A stretch of DNA of 64,000 bases from Novosphingobium fuchskuhlense (GTDB taxonomy: Bacteria; Pseudomonadota; Alphaproteobacteria; Sphingomonadales; Sphingomonadaceae), in NCBI RefSeq assembly GCF_001519075.1, contig NZ_KQ954246.1, positions 620,001 through 684,000 of the forward strand. Direction: 5' to 3'. Below, piece by piece: positions 26,240-35,830 of the stretch. Within the stretch, counting starts at the first letter, position 1. Each line of letters starts with the position of its first letter. A program made the translations under genes and the position numbers. The notes below the pieces were generated by a model. It was not told where the DNA came from, did not search any database, and worked only from the letters and a program-made list of their open reading frames with translations.

Positions 26240-26530
26240 ATGACGGCCTATGTTGTGTTCATCAAGGACGGCGTGAACGATCAGGCGGAACTGGACCAGT
26301 ACAATGCCAAGGCGGGCGCTTCGATCGCAGGGCATCCGCTGAAGCCGCTGGCGTTCTATGGCCCCAATGAAACCTGGGAGGGCCCCACGGCCGAAGGCCT
26401 CGTCATCATCGAGTTTCCCGATATCGAGGCGGCGAAGGCCTGGTACAACAGCCCGGCCTATCAGGACGCCAAGGTTCACCGCCTCAAGGGCGCGTCGTAC
26501 CGCGTCATGGTGACCGAAGGGGTCGGCTGA
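26240..26530 (+). CDS. DUF1330 family protein
   Basis: A 96-residue protein with the ferredoxin-like alpha/beta pattern of DUF1330: AYVVFIKDGVND at the start, GPNETWEGP, LVIIEFPDIEAAKAWYNSPAYQ, and a C-terminal strand. The family's biochemical role is not established. The start at 26240 has a strong GGAGAGGGAAG site. The position between kynU and an MHS transporter gene hints at a role in small-molecule catabolism. Confidence 0.88.
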   Translation: MTAYVVFIKDGVNDQAELDQYNAKAGASIAGHPLKPLAFYGPNETWEGPTAEGLVIIEFPDIEAAKAWYNSPAYQDAKVHRLKGASYRVMVTEGVG

Positions 26531-26570
26531 AAGCAGTTGCAAGGCGGGGGCGTTGCGGCAAGATGGCGGC

Positions 26571-27863
26571 ATGGCCCCCGCCCATCAGACGATCTCGCGC
26601 AGCTCGATGCTGATTGCGGGCTTCTCGACCGTCGTCGAGTGGTACGATTTCACCCTCTACATCTATGTCGCGACGATCCTTTCGCGGGTGATGTTCGGCG
26701 GCGGCGAGGGCTCGCTGGCGGCGGTGCTGGCGGGCTTTGCCATTTCCTACCTGATGCGGCCGCTGGGCGCGCTGGCCATGGGCCACTATGGCGACCGGCA
26801 CGGGCGGCGACGCGCCATGCTGCTTTCAATGGCGGTGATGACGGCAGCCATGCTCGGCTGCGCGGTGATGCCCACCCATGCCGAGATCGGCCCGGCGGCT
26901 GGCTTCCTCCTGCTCGCGCTGCGCTGCGTGATGGCTTTTGCGGTGGGCGGCGAATACACCGGCGTGGTCGCCTATCTGATCGAGGGGGCGGGGCCGCACC
27001 GGCGCGGTCTGATCACCAGCTGCGCTTCGGCGGCGAGCGAAGTGGGGGCGCTGCTGGCTGTCGGTGTGGCGGCGCTGACGAGCTGGGCTTTGCCGGCGAC
27101 CACGCTCGACGCGTGGGGCTGGCGCATCCCGTTTCTGGTCGGGGCGATGCTGGCTGGCGGCGTGCTGCTGGCCCGGGCAAACATGGACGAATCGCCCGAG
27201 TTCGAACGCCAGCGCGCGGCGGGCACGGTGCCCGAAAGCCCGCTGCGCCATGCCATCACGCACCAGCGCAAGGGCATCCTGCGCGGCTTCGCGATCTCCG
27301 CGCTGGGCTCGATCAGCTACTATGTCGGGATCACCTATGTGCCGGCCTTCCTCGCCTCGGTCGGCGCGGTGGGCGAGGGCGCAGGCCTCGCGCTTTCGAC
27401 CGTGGCGGCTTTCGTGGTGATCGCGGTGACCCCGCTGGTGGGGGCGCTTTCCGACCAGATCGGGCGCAGGCCGGTGCTGATCGGCATTGCCTGTCTTTGC
27501 GCAGCGGGGCCGAGCACGCTGTTTGCGCTGATGGCGCATGGCGGGGTCTGGCCGGCGCTGGTGGGGGCGGTGCTGCTGGCCGCGCTCGGCGGTGCGTGGA
27601 GCGCGGTGGGCGCGGTGGCGACGGCGGAGCAGTTTTCGGGCGAGGCGCGGCTTTCGGGGCTGGCGCTGGGCGTCACGAGCGCGACCGCCCTGTTTGGCGG
27701 GGTGACGCCGCTGGTCGCGCAGATGCTCCTGGAAGGGACGGGCTGGCCCCCGGTGCCCGGTGCGATGATTGCGGTGGTGGCGCTGGCGATCCTGCCGGTG
27801 CTCTGGCGCATTCCCGAAACCGCGCCGCGTGCAGGGTGGACAGCGGAGCCGCAGCCGATATAG
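26571..27863 (+). CDS. MFS transporter of the metabolite:H+ symporter (MHS) family
   Basis: A 430-residue inner-membrane protein with about 12 hydrophobic segments. The N-terminal VVEWYDFTLYIYVATILSRV is the hallmark of MHS transporters (ProP, ShiA, KgtP types), as are GHYGDRHGRRRAM after the second segment and ALSDQIGRRPVL in the second half. Substrates are usually organic acids or betaines and cannot be read here. ATG 26571 is preferred to an upstream TTG. The gene ends inside the palindrome that precedes the next gene. Confidence 0.9.
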   Translation: MAPAHQTISRSSMLIAGFSTVVEWYDFTLYIYVATILSRVMFGGGEGSLAAVLAGFAISYLMRPLGALAMGHYGDRHGRRRAMLLSMAVMTAAMLGCAVMPTHAEIGPAAGFLLLALRCVMAFAVGGEYTGVVAYLIEGAGPHRRGLITSCASAASEVGALLAVGVAALTSWALPATTLDAWGWRIPFLVGAMLAGGVLLARANMDESPEFERQRAAGTVPESPLRHAITHQRKGILRGFAISALGSISYYVGITYVPAFLASVGAVGEGAGLALSTVAAFVVIAVTPLVGALSDQIGRRPVLIGIACLCAAGPSTLFALMAHGGVWPALVGAVLLAALGGAWSAVGAVATAEQFSGEARLSGLALGVTSATALFGGVTPLVAQMLLEGTGWPPVPGAMIAVVALAILPVLWRIPETAPRAGWTAEPQPI

Positions 27864-27881
27864 TTCGTGCACCTAACTATA
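27859..27881. promoter_or_regulatory. Perfect AT-rich inverted repeat over a TATAAT box
   Basis: TATAGTT and AACTATA form perfect 7-bp arms around nine bases. The right arm overlaps a consensus TATAAT at 27878-27883, which lies only 12 bases before the oxygenase start codon. The left arm overlaps the transporter's stop. The layout suggests a repressor operator across the -10 region of a promoter for the next gene, with a very short leader. Confidence 0.5.
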
Positions 27882-27894
27882 ATCGGAGAGGGTG

Positions 27895-28803
27895 ATGGTG
27901 ACGCTGGCGACGGATGATATCGAACAAACCGCGCGGCAGGCTCCGGCGCTGATCCGCTATCTCGATGAGGGTGCGTTCGTCACCCGGCGCTATGTGAGCC
28001 AGGGCGCGGAAATCAACACCGGCGACTACCGCGACTATCCGGCGGTCGTGCGCGACGGGATGCCGATCCGCGACCATTTTTCGCTCGATACGCATGGCTT
28101 CCTCATTGCCAGTCACGAGACCGCGATCGCGGACTTCCACGACAAGGCCGCTGTAGATGCCGGGTACCAGCGCGAAGTCGAGGCGCTCGTCGCGAAGCTG
28201 ACGGGCGCGGACAAGGTGGCGACGCAGGGGTGGATGATCCGCACCTCGGGCGATCTGACGGCTCGGGCGCAGGAGAAGGTCGAGGGCTACGTCCATTCGG
28301 GCGGGATCCAGCCCCCGGCGGGCGAGGCGCATGTCGATTACAACGTGCTGACCGGCGAGCGCATCGCCGCACGCGTCTATGGCCAGGCCTTTCCGGATGG
28401 GCCGGGCTACAAGCGCTATGTCTGCTTTTCGCTGTGGCGCACGTTTTCGCCTGGCCCGCAGGACTGGCCGCTGGCGGTCTGCGACGGGCGAACGGTGTCG
28501 GACGCGGAAACCGCCTCCAACACCCTGTTCGTGGTCGATCAATTTCCCGAAGGCGATGCACTGACCGCGCCGGTCGAGGGCGAGGACCAGATGACCGCAG
28601 CGACGATCTTCCGCCATCGGCCCGAGCACCGCTGGTGGTATTTCTCTAACATGGCGAAGGACGACGTCCTGCTGTTCAAGTTCCAGGACAGCGACCATTC
28701 GGTCACCTGGCGCTGCCCGCACACCGCCTTCCACGATACCAGCTTCCCCGATGCGAAGATCCGTGAAAGCATCGAAGTGCGCGGGGTGGCGTTTTTCGAA
28801 TAG
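27895..28803 (+). CDS. CmcJ/NvfI-family oxidoreductase (fungal hydroxylase/desaturase-like)
   Basis: A 302-residue soluble protein. Its pattern matches the CmcJ/NvfI family: RDHFSLDTHGFLI near the start, the AHVDYN motif in the middle, KRYVCFSLWRTFSPGPQDWPLAVCD, NTLFVVDQ, and a C-terminal RCPHTAFHDTSFP. The family includes cephamycin CmcJ and fungal AsaB-type proteins and is thought to use non-haem iron, with His/Asp in the HVDYN segment as candidate ligands. ATG 27895 has CGGAGAGGG upstream. A consensus -10 box and palindrome precede it, so it is probably controlled separately from the transporter. Confidence 0.8.
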   Translation: MVTLATDDIEQTARQAPALIRYLDEGAFVTRRYVSQGAEINTGDYRDYPAVVRDGMPIRDHFSLDTHGFLIASHETAIADFHDKAAVDAGYQREVEALVAKLTGADKVATQGWMIRTSGDLTARAQEKVEGYVHSGGIQPPAGEAHVDYNVLTGERIAARVYGQAFPDGPGYKRYVCFSLWRTFSPGPQDWPLAVCDGRTVSDAETASNTLFVVDQFPEGDALTAPVEGEDQMTAATIFRHRPEHRWWYFSNMAKDDVLLFKFQDSDHSVTWRCPHTAFHDTSFPDAKIRESIEVRGVAFFE

Positions 28804-28806
28804 CGC

Positions 28807-30888
28807 CTAGGGCACCGCTTTTGCCGGGGGCAGGCAGGGCACATCCGGGGCCAGCCAGTCGATCTCGTCGGTGGTGGGAACCTTGGTGCCGGTGAAGATG
28901 CGGCCCTTCACGTCGCTCGGCTCGTGGAACACATAGGCCATGCTGTTGTCGAAATCGGGGATGCGCGCGTTGTCGGCGCGGGCAAGCGCGGCCGTGATTT
29001 CCCGCGCTTCGATGCGTGAGCCGCGCACCATGCGGATCGCGCCGTCGCGGAATTCGAACGCGCGGTAGTACTGGCGACCGAACATGCGGGTGTTGAAGCC
29101 CGGCTTCGAGGTCCATTCGCCGGGCTTGGTGCTGGTCGGCACGCGCAGTGTGGTGACGTAGCAGGAGTAGTTCGATGCCTGCGCCCACGGCGCCTGCTGA
29201 TCCTGCTCGGGCGGGCGCACGCGCTTTTCGGGCGGGCTGAAGCCGCCGCCGGCAAGCGCCAGCTGGTGCCCGCCGCCGCCGGTGCCTTCCCAGTCCACCG
29301 TGCCCGAGCCGACGACTTTCAGCACGCTGGCCCCGGCCTTTTCGTCATAGCGCCACTGGACGTCCTCGATGGTCTGCCAGGTATCGCCGGTGAGGCGCTG
29401 GCGCATGGCGTCGAGCAGCTGGGCGGGCGGCACCGCCGAAAACTGCTGCTGCAGCTGCAGGCCGGCCAGCCCGCGCACGATCGCGGTGCTGGTGATATGC
29501 GCCGGCTTGTCGAACCCGGCGCGGGCATCGACGTCGAACAGGGTGATCTCGTCGGGCCGGGTAGGCGGCTGCCACGGGATATCGAGGATCGGGCTGCCCT
29601 CGCTCGTCACCGGCACCACGCCGCGCAGCGGCAGCACCGGGTCGAGCGCCGGGCCTGAGACCGGCGGCAGCGTGCCATCGAGCCAGTAGGTCTTGCCGCC
29701 GATCCGCGCGCGCACGAACACGTGATCGAACAGCTTCGCGTTGGGCAGATGCGCCGCCAGTCCGTCGTCGAGGCCCTGCGTGCTGGCGATCACCGGTTCG
29801 GCGGCGATGCCCAGTTCGCCCAGTAGCGCCAGGAGCAGCGCCGTCTTGGCCTTGCAATCGCCGAAGCGGCGCTGCCAGGTTTCATCCGCCGCAGCGGGCG
29901 TGAAATTGCCGCCGTTGAGGCCGACGTAAATGTAGCGCACGTCCTGCTGCACCAGCTTGAGCGCAGCGGCGGCCCGCTCCAGCGGATCGGCATGGGCGGC
30001 CGCGATCCGCGCGGCTTCCTTGCGCAGCGGCGAATCCGGCGCGAGCGTGGCGGCGCGGGTGAACAGCGGGGCGAACTGGCGCGAGAAGGCGGGCCAGTCG
30101 GCAAAGGTCGAGTATTCGAGAATGCGCTGCCATTGCAGGCGCGGCGGCGCGTCCTTGAGCGGCTGGCGCACGGGCGGATTGTCCATGCGAAGCACCACCC
30201 GGTCCGCGCTCACGCTGGCGGCCGGGGCAAGATCGGGCGTAAGCGCATAGGCGGGCTTGCGATCCTTGTCCCAGTTCAGCTCGATCCGGTAGCGGCCGGG
30301 CGGCGGTGTCGGCGCCAGAAACAGCAGGCCCGATACGTTGCGGCCCAGCGTGGGATCGGACACGGTGGTGGTCATCGCCACTTCCAGCTCGTCGCCCACG
30401 CGCAGATCCGGCACATGGAGCACGGCGGTGAGCATGCCGTCGAGCTTGGCGGCTTCGAGCTGGTCCTCGCGGCGCAGAACCTCGAACTTCGCCTGCGCCA
30501 GCACATCGATCACCTCGCCGTTGCGGTAGACCTTGATCGTGTGGACGGTGGTGGGGCCGTTCGCCGGGTTCCAGCCCAGGGCGAGATTGCCCATCTGCAG
30601 CGCGGCCGAATTGAGCAGGCGCACGCGGTAGCCGGTATAGTCCTGCTCACCCTTCGCATCGACGTGCACGATCACGTCCTGATAGCGCATGAACAGCGGG
30701 CCGCCGGCGTTCTCCGGAACCGGCAGCGGTTCGGAAGCCTTGGCCCAGGCCGGGGCGGGTGCGCGCTGCACCTCGTTGTTGGCGGCTGCGTTCGGCGCAT
30801 CGGTCGCCGGGGCCGCAGCAGTGGCAGGGGCGGGGAAAGCCGCGGCGAGAACCGTGCCGGCGGCGAGAATCTGCAAGGCTGGACGCAA
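28807..30888 (-). CDS. DUF3857 and transglutaminase-like domain exported protein
   Basis: About 693 residues. After a signal peptide (ILAAGTVLAAAFPAPATAAAP) comes a DUF3857 beta domain (YQDVIVHVDAKGEQDYTGYRV, WNPANGPTTVHTIKVYRNGE). A transglutaminase-like fold follows with all three catalytic residues: Cys in FGDCKAKTALL, His in LFDHVFVRA, and Asp in TYWLDGT. The protein is predicted periplasmic, and the substrate is unknown. I prefer TTG 30888, which has ACGGAG upstream and gives a compact signal peptide; ATG 30939 would add 17 residues. No partner genes are coupled to it. Confidence 0.85.
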   Translation of the reverse strand: MRPALQILAAGTVLAAAFPAPATAAAPATDAPNAAANNEVQRAPAPAWAKASEPLPVPENAGGPLFMRYQDVIVHVDAKGEQDYTGYRVRLLNSAALQMGNLALGWNPANGPTTVHTIKVYRNGEVIDVLAQAKFEVLRREDQLEAAKLDGMLTAVLHVPDLRVGDELEVAMTTTVSDPTLGRNVSGLLFLAPTPPPGRYRIELNWDKDRKPAYALTPDLAPAASVSADRVVLRMDNPPVRQPLKDAPPRLQWQRILEYSTFADWPAFSRQFAPLFTRAATLAPDSPLRKEAARIAAAHADPLERAAAALKLVQQDVRYIYVGLNGGNFTPAAADETWQRRFGDCKAKTALLLALLGELGIAAEPVIASTQGLDDGLAAHLPNAKLFDHVFVRARIGGKTYWLDGTLPPVSGPALDPVLPLRGVVPVTSEGSPILDIPWQPPTRPDEITLFDVDARAGFDKPAHITSTAIVRGLAGLQLQQQFSAVPPAQLLDAMRQRLTGDTWQTIEDVQWRYDEKAGASVLKVVGSGTVDWEGTGGGGHQLALAGGGFSPPEKRVRPPEQDQQAPWAQASNYSCYVTTLRVPTSTKPGEWTSKPGFNTRMFGRQYYRAFEFRDGAIRMVRGSRIEAREITAALARADNARIPDFDNSMAYVFHEPSDVKGRIFTGTKVPTTDEIDWLAPDVPCLPPAKAVP

Positions 30889-31020
30889 GGGGTATGCTCC
30901 GTAGCGGCCGGAACCATGTGCCCGGCGCGGTCTGATCATGCCGCAAAGCAAGCCGCATGCAAGCGCGCGCAGACCCGATGCGGCACGCGATCCGCACCGT
31001 ATTGGCGCGATAGGCCTTCC

Positions 31021-32097
31021 TCAGCCCAGCGGCGCAAGGCTGCCGAGCACCCGCGCGACAAGCTGGGCCTGCCCGCTCGTGCCGGTCTTGGCATAGAGCC
31101 GCTTGGAATAGTTGCGTGCGGTCTCCGGCGTCAGGCCGAGGCGGCCTCCGGCCTCGAGGATCGTTTCGCCCTGCGCGAGGCCGATGGCGAGTGCAGCTTC
31201 ACGCGGGGACAGGCCGTGGATGGCGGCAAGGATCGGCGCAGCGTTGGCGGGCAGGGCAGATGACTCGCTGCGGATCACGCCGATCACGGCGGCGCCCGAT
31301 CCGGACGGCGCCGGTCGCAGTAGGAGGTGGCGCGTGCCAAGCGGGATCAGGCGGCGGTTTTCAGACGAGGCTTCGGTGAGTGCCTGGCAGGCGGCTTCCA
31401 GCGCGCGGGCGGTCTCGGGCAGAAGCTGGAGGCGGCGCAGCGGGCCCGGGTCTGCGCTGAAGGCGAGCTGCCGTTCGGCCTCGGGGTCGGCGGCGAGGAC
31501 CTGCCCGCTGGCGGTGAAGGCGACTTCGCCGATGCCCAGAAGGACAAGGGCGCTTTCGGCGATCCCGGCGCGCAGTTCGGCGCGGCCGAGCGCGGCGCGG
31601 ACGGTGAGCGCGGCCGTCAGATGCGGGGCGAGGGCGGCAAGGAGCGCGCTGTCCGCTGCGCCCAGATCCTCTCGCTCGCGCGTGAGGAGCAGCCAGGCAT
31701 CGCCGCCTGAAGCAGCCGCGACGTGGACCGCGCGCGCATGGTTGATGCGCATGGCTCCCAGCGCCGCGCGCTGTGCCCCGAGGTGCGCGGGTCTGTCGAA
31801 ATCGAGCATCTCGCCGAGCGTGTAGACGCGGGCCGTGCGCATGGCGATGCCGGGGAACAGACCCAGTGCGGCAAGGCGGACCAGATCGAGCGGGGGATCA
31901 CTTGCCGCGCGCGCGGCATCGGCGCGCACGGTGAGCCCCGGCTCGGCCGAGCCGGGCGGTGCCAGCGCCAGTGCGGCCCGGCGCGCGCCTGTGCGCTGGA
32001 GCAGGTTGGCAAGGAAGCGCTGCCACGGCGGATCCTCCAGCAGACCCTCCATGAGCGGGAGGTAAAGCTCGCGTTGATCGGTCGAAAGGAATGCCAT
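31021..32097 (-). CDS. LuxR-type helix-turn-helix transcriptional regulator
   Basis: A 358-residue regulator. The C-terminus is a LuxR-type DNA-binding domain ([16 protein letters not shown], then [20 protein letters not shown]). The N-terminal 280 residues resemble sensory GAF/PAS-like domains without a recognisable ligand motif. ATG 32097 is chosen because a GGGAGC ribosome site stands nine bases upstream. That site is itself one arm of a 16-bp palindrome. It is divergent from cysD, so it may control sulfate activation or its own gene; this is inferred from position only. Confidence 0.85.
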   Translation of the reverse strand: MAFLSTDQRELYLPLMEGLLEDPPWQRFLANLLQRTGARRAALALAPPGSAEPGLTVRADAARAASDPPLDLVRLAALGLFPGIAMRTARVYTLGEMLDFDRPAHLGAQRAALGAMRINHARAVHVAAASGGDAWLLLTREREDLGAADSALLAALAPHLTAALTVRAALGRAELRAGIAESALVLLGIGEVAFTASGQVLAADPEAERQLAFSADPGPLRRLQLLPETARALEAACQALTEASSENRRLIPLGTRHLLLRPAPSGSGAAVIGVIRSESSALPANAAPILAAIHGLSPREAALAIGLAQGETILEAGGRLGLTPETARNYSKRLYAKTGTSGQAQLVARVLGSLAPLG

Positions 32098-32105
32098 GGC
32101 GTCTT

Positions 32106-32121
32106 GCTCCCATATGGGAGC
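32106..32121. promoter_or_regulatory. Perfect 16-bp palindrome between the LuxR-type gene and cysD
   Basis: GCTCCCATATGGGAGC is self-complementary over all 16 bases. On the minus strand its GGGAGC half is the regulator's ribosome site. The palindrome ends 59 bases before the cysD start. It may be an operator for the regulator or another factor. As RNA it would fold into a 6-bp stem with an AUAU loop that hides the ribosome site. Confidence 0.55.
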
Positions 32122-32180
32122 TTTGCAGGACAAGGCAAGGGGCCATCTGCAGCTCGCAATCCATGAGGCGCGAGCACGCG

Positions 32181-33110
32181 ATGTCTGATCCTGTAGCCAA
32201 GTCCACGCTCACCCATATCCAGCGGCTCGAAGCCGAGGCGATCCACATCATGCGCGAGGTCGTGGCCGAGGCGACCAATCCCGTGATGCTCTATTCGGTG
32301 GGCAAGGACAGCGCGGTGATGCTGCATCTGGCGCGCAAGGCCTTCTACCCAAGCCCGCCGCCGTTCCCGCTCCTCCACGTCGATACGACTTGGAAGTTCA
32401 AGGCAATGTACGAGCTGCGCGAGCGCATGGCCAGGGAGAGCGGCATGGAGCTGCTCGTCTACCAGAACCCCGAAGCCGCGGAGCGCGGGATCAATCCGTT
32501 CGACCACGGCTCCCTCCACACCGACATGTGGAAGACTGAGGGGCTCAAGCAGGCGCTCGACAAATACGGCTTCGACGCCGCCTTTGGCGGTGCGCGGCGC
32601 GACGAGGAGAAGAGCCGGGCGAAAGAGCGCATCTTCAGTTTCCGCACCGCCAGCCACGGTTGGGACCCCAAGAACCAGCGCCCCGAGCTGTGGAACATCT
32701 ACAACGCGCGCAAGAACAAGGGCGAGAGCATCCGCGTCTTCCCGATCTCGAACTGGACCGAGCTCGACATCTGGCAGTACATCCGCCTCAACGACGTGCC
32801 GATCGTGCCGCTCTACTTCGCGGCCCGGCGGCCGACGTTCGAGTGGGAAGGCGGCCTGTTCATGGCCGACGACCTGCCCCGGCTCGAGAAGGTGCTGGGC
32901 TACCGGCCCGAGATCACCGAGCGTTCGATCCGCTTCCGCACCCTTGGCTGCTTCCCGCTGACGGGCGCGGTCGAAAGCGAGGCGACCACGCTCGACGAAG
33001 TGATCCAGGAAACCCTGCTGACGACCACCAGCGAGCGGCAGGGCCGCGTGATCGACAAGGATGCCGGCGGCGCGGGCATGGAAGTGAAGAAGCAGCAGGG
33101 GTACTTCTGA
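32181..33110 (+). CDS. cysD: Sulfate adenylyltransferase small subunit
   Basis: A 309-residue ATP-pyrophosphatase-fold subunit that makes adenosine 5'-phosphosulfate from sulfate and ATP together with CysN. The PP-loop is [20 protein letters not shown]. The conserved [31 protein letters not shown] and [11 protein letters not shown] blocks follow, and it ends in the typical KKQQGYF. ATG 32181 gives the family length; ATG 32163 would add six residues. Its TGA overlaps the cysN ATG (TGATG). It starts an operon cysD-cysNC-cysQ. Confidence 0.97.
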   Translation: MSDPVAKSTLTHIQRLEAEAIHIMREVVAEATNPVMLYSVGKDSAVMLHLARKAFYPSPPPFPLLHVDTTWKFKAMYELRERMARESGMELLVYQNPEAAERGINPFDHGSLHTDMWKTEGLKQALDKYGFDAAFGGARRDEEKSRAKERIFSFRTASHGWDPKNQRPELWNIYNARKNKGESIRVFPISNWTELDIWQYIRLNDVPIVPLYFAARRPTFEWEGGLFMADDLPRLEKVLGYRPEITERSIRFRTLGCFPLTGAVESEATTLDEVIQETLLTTTSERQGRVIDKDAGGAGMEVKKQQGYF

Positions 33111-35035
33111 TGTCGGGCAGCGATGTGATCTACCAGACCGAGGCCCTGATCGCCGAGGACATCGAGGCCTACCTCGATCTGCACCAGCACAAGTCGATGC
33201 TGCGCTTCATTACCTGCGGCAGCGTGGATGACGGGAAATCGACGCTGATCGGGCGGTTGCTCTATGATTCGAAGATGATCTTCGAGGATCAGCTCGCAGC
33301 GCTCGAGACCGACAGCAGGAAGGTCGGCACGCAGGGGCAGGAGATCGATTTCGCGCTGCTCGTCGACGGACTCGCCGCCGAGCGCGAGCAGGGCATCACC
33401 ATCGATGTCGCCTACCGCTTCTTCAGCACCGAGAAGCGCAAGTTCATCGTCGCCGATTGTCCGGGGCACGAGCAGTATACCCGCAACATGGTGACCGGCG
33501 CGAGCACGGCCGATCTCGCGGTGATCCTGATCGATGCGCGCAAGGGCGTGCTCACCCAGACGCGGCGTCACAGCTATCTCTGCCACCTCATCGGCATCCG
33601 CCACATCGTGCTGGCGGTGAACAAGATGGACCTGATCGCCTATGATCAGGCCAGGTACGATGCCATCGTGGCGGACTATTCGGCGTTTGCCGCCAGCATC
33701 GGGATCACGCGGTTCACCGCCATGCCGATCTCGGGCTTCAAGGGCGACAACATCACCGCGCCGAGCGAGAATACGCCGTGGTACACCGGCCCCACGCTGA
33801 TGGGGCACCTCGAGACGGTGGACGTGAACACGGCAGCCGAGGCGGCCGGCCCATTCCGGATGCCGGTGCAGTGGGTGAACCGCCCGAATCTTGATTTCCG
33901 CGGTTTCTCGGGCCTGATCGCCAATGGCACGGTGAAACCGGGAGATGCTGTGCGGGTGTTGCCCTCGGGCAAGACCAGCACCGTGACGCGGATCGTCACG
34001 CTGGATGGCGATCTGGAGGAGGCGGTTGCGGGCCAGTCGGTCACGCTCTGCCTTGCCGACGAGATCGACTGCTCGCGCGGGGACGTCCTCTCCGCAGCCG
34101 ATGCCCCGCCGCAGGTTGCCGACCAGTTCGAGGCAAGCCTCGTGTGGATGGCCGATGAGCCGCTTGTGCCCGGCCGCGCCTATTGGCTCAAACTGGCCAG
34201 CCAGACCGTTTCGGCGACCGTCTCGCCGCCCAAGTGCACGATCAACGTCAACACGATGGAGCGGCTCGCGGCCAAGACACTCGATCTCAATGCGATCGGC
34301 CTTGCCGAGATCACCACAGACCGCGCCATCGTGTTCGAACCCTATGCCGAGAGCCGCACGCTCGGCGGTTTCATCCTGATCGACAAGATCAGCAACGCGA
34401 CCGTTGCCGCAGGGATGCTCAACTTCAGCCTGCGGCGGGCGCAGAACGTGCATTGGCAGGCGCTCGACGTGACGCGCGAGGCGCATGCGCGGTTGAAGGG
34501 CCAGGGACCGGCCGTGCTCTGGTTCACGGGCCTCTCGGGCTCGGGCAAGTCGACGATTGCCAACATGGTGGAGAAGAGGCTCCACGCGCTCGGCAAGCAC
34601 ACATTCCTGCTCGATGGCGACAATGTGCGCCATGGGCTCAACAAGGACCTCGGCTTCACCGAGGCCGACCGCATCGAGAACATCCGCCGCGTGGGCGAGG
34701 TGGCCAGGCTGATGACCGATGCCGGCCTCATCGTGCTGACCGCCTTCATCAGCCCGTTCCGCGCCGAACGCCAGATGGTGCGCGCCCTGCTGCCCGCGGG
34801 CGAGTTCTATGAGATCTTCGTCGATACGCCGCTGGAGGAAGCCGAGCGGCGTGACGTGAAGGGGCTCTACAAGAAGGCGCGGGCTGGCACGCTCAAGAAC
34901 TTCACCGGGATCGACAGCCCCTACGAAGCGCCGGAAAACCCGGAGATCCGCGTGGACACCATGCGCGAAACCCCCGAAGAGGCGGCAGAGCGGATCGTGG
35001 CGCTGATCACTGGCGAGTGGATGCCGGTCATCTGA
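33110..35035 (+). CDS. cysN: Bifunctional sulfate adenylyltransferase GTPase subunit / APS kinase (CysNC)
   Basis: A 641-residue fusion. The N-terminal part is the EF-Tu-like GTPase CysN that drives APS synthesis: P-loop GSVDDGKST at residues 37-45, [12 protein letters not shown] and NKMDLI. The C-terminal part is APS kinase (CysC), with GLSGSGKST near residue 473, [16 protein letters not shown] and the [16 protein letters not shown] block; it phosphorylates APS to PAPS. The fusion is known in alpha- and gammaproteobacteria as CysNC or NodQ. It overlaps cysD by one base. The kinase nucleotide-binding motif is intact, so both activities are expected. Confidence 0.96.
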   Translation: MSGSDVIYQTEALIAEDIEAYLDLHQHKSMLRFITCGSVDDGKSTLIGRLLYDSKMIFEDQLAALETDSRKVGTQGQEIDFALLVDGLAAEREQGITIDVAYRFFSTEKRKFIVADCPGHEQYTRNMVTGASTADLAVILIDARKGVLTQTRRHSYLCHLIGIRHIVLAVNKMDLIAYDQARYDAIVADYSAFAASIGITRFTAMPISGFKGDNITAPSENTPWYTGPTLMGHLETVDVNTAAEAAGPFRMPVQWVNRPNLDFRGFSGLIANGTVKPGDAVRVLPSGKTSTVTRIVTLDGDLEEAVAGQSVTLCLADEIDCSRGDVLSAADAPPQVADQFEASLVWMADEPLVPGRAYWLKLASQTVSATVSPPKCTINVNTMERLAAKTLDLNAIGLAEITTDRAIVFEPYAESRTLGGFILIDKISNATVAAGMLNFSLRRAQNVHWQALDVTREAHARLKGQGPAVLWFTGLSGSGKSTIANMVEKRLHALGKHTFLLDGDNVRHGLNKDLGFTEADRIENIRRVGEVARLMTDAGLIVLTAFISPFRAERQMVRALLPAGEFYEIFVDTPLEEAERRDVKGLYKKARAGTLKNFTGIDSPYEAPENPEIRVDTMRETPEEAAERIVALITGEWMPVI

Positions 35036-35061
35036 GATTGTGATCCGAGGTCGGGGTGGTG

Positions 35062-35796
35062 ATGGACGATATCGAACTGGCGCGGCATCTGGCGGCGGGC
35101 GCGGCGGGAATCCTTCTGGATCTGCGCGCGGCGGGCACGCATGAGGGCAAGGCGCTTGGCGCCGAAGGCGATGCGCGCGCGAATGGCTGGCTTATGGCCG
35201 AAGTGGCCGCGCATCGGCCGGATGACGGGGTCCTTTCGGAAGAAACCCAGGACACGCCCGAGCGACTTGCCAAGTCGCGCGTGTGGATCATCGATCCGCT
35301 CGACGGAACGCGCGAGTATGGCGAGGGTCGCAGCGATTGGGCGGTTCATGTCGGGCTGGCGGTGGACGGCGTGGCCACGCTGGGTGCCGTGGCCCTGCCG
35401 GGTCTGGGCCTCGTGCTCGACAGCGGCGCGCCGCAGCCCTTGCCGCAGATGGCAGCGATCCCGCGCCTCCTCGTCAGCCGCACCCGGCCCGCGCATGAAG
35501 CGGTCGAGGTGGCAAAGGTGCTGGGCGGCGAACTGGTCCCTATGGGCTCGGCGGGCGCCAAGGCGATGGCGGTCGTGCGCGGCGAGGCGGAAATCTACCT
35601 CCACTCGGGCGGCCAGTACGAATGGGACAATTGCGCGCCGGTGGCCGTGGCCGCAGCAGCCGGCCTTCATGTCTCGCGCATCGATGGCGCGCCGCTCGTC
35701 TACAACAACCGCGATACGTACCTGCCGGATCTGCTCATCTGCCGCCGCGAATGGGCAAGCCAGGTCCTTGGTGCGGTGGCGGCAATCGAGGCTTGA
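35062..35796 (+). CDS. cysQ: 3'(2'),5'-bisphosphate nucleotidase / inositol monophosphatase family
   Basis: A 244-residue phosphatase. The metal-binding motif DPLDGTREYGEG is preceded by the acidic SEET loop, and the C-terminal YEWDNCAP matches the family's WD motif. CysQ removes the 3'-phosphate from PAP and PAPS and so clears the by-product of sulfate reduction. The position directly after cysNC supports this over inositol phosphatase activity. ATG 35062 is chosen over GTG 35056; a GAGG lies upstream. Confidence 0.9.
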   Translation: MDDIELARHLAAGAAGILLDLRAAGTHEGKALGAEGDARANGWLMAEVAAHRPDDGVLSEETQDTPERLAKSRVWIIDPLDGTREYGEGRSDWAVHVGLAVDGVATLGAVALPGLGLVLDSGAPQPLPQMAAIPRLLVSRTRPAHEAVEVAKVLGGELVPMGSAGAKAMAVVRGEAEIYLHSGGQYEWDNCAPVAVAAAAGLHVSRIDGAPLVYNNRDTYLPDLLICRREWASQVLGAVAAIEA

Positions 35797-35830
35797 CCGG
35801 CTGCGGCTTTGCAGACACGGGTGAGAGAAG

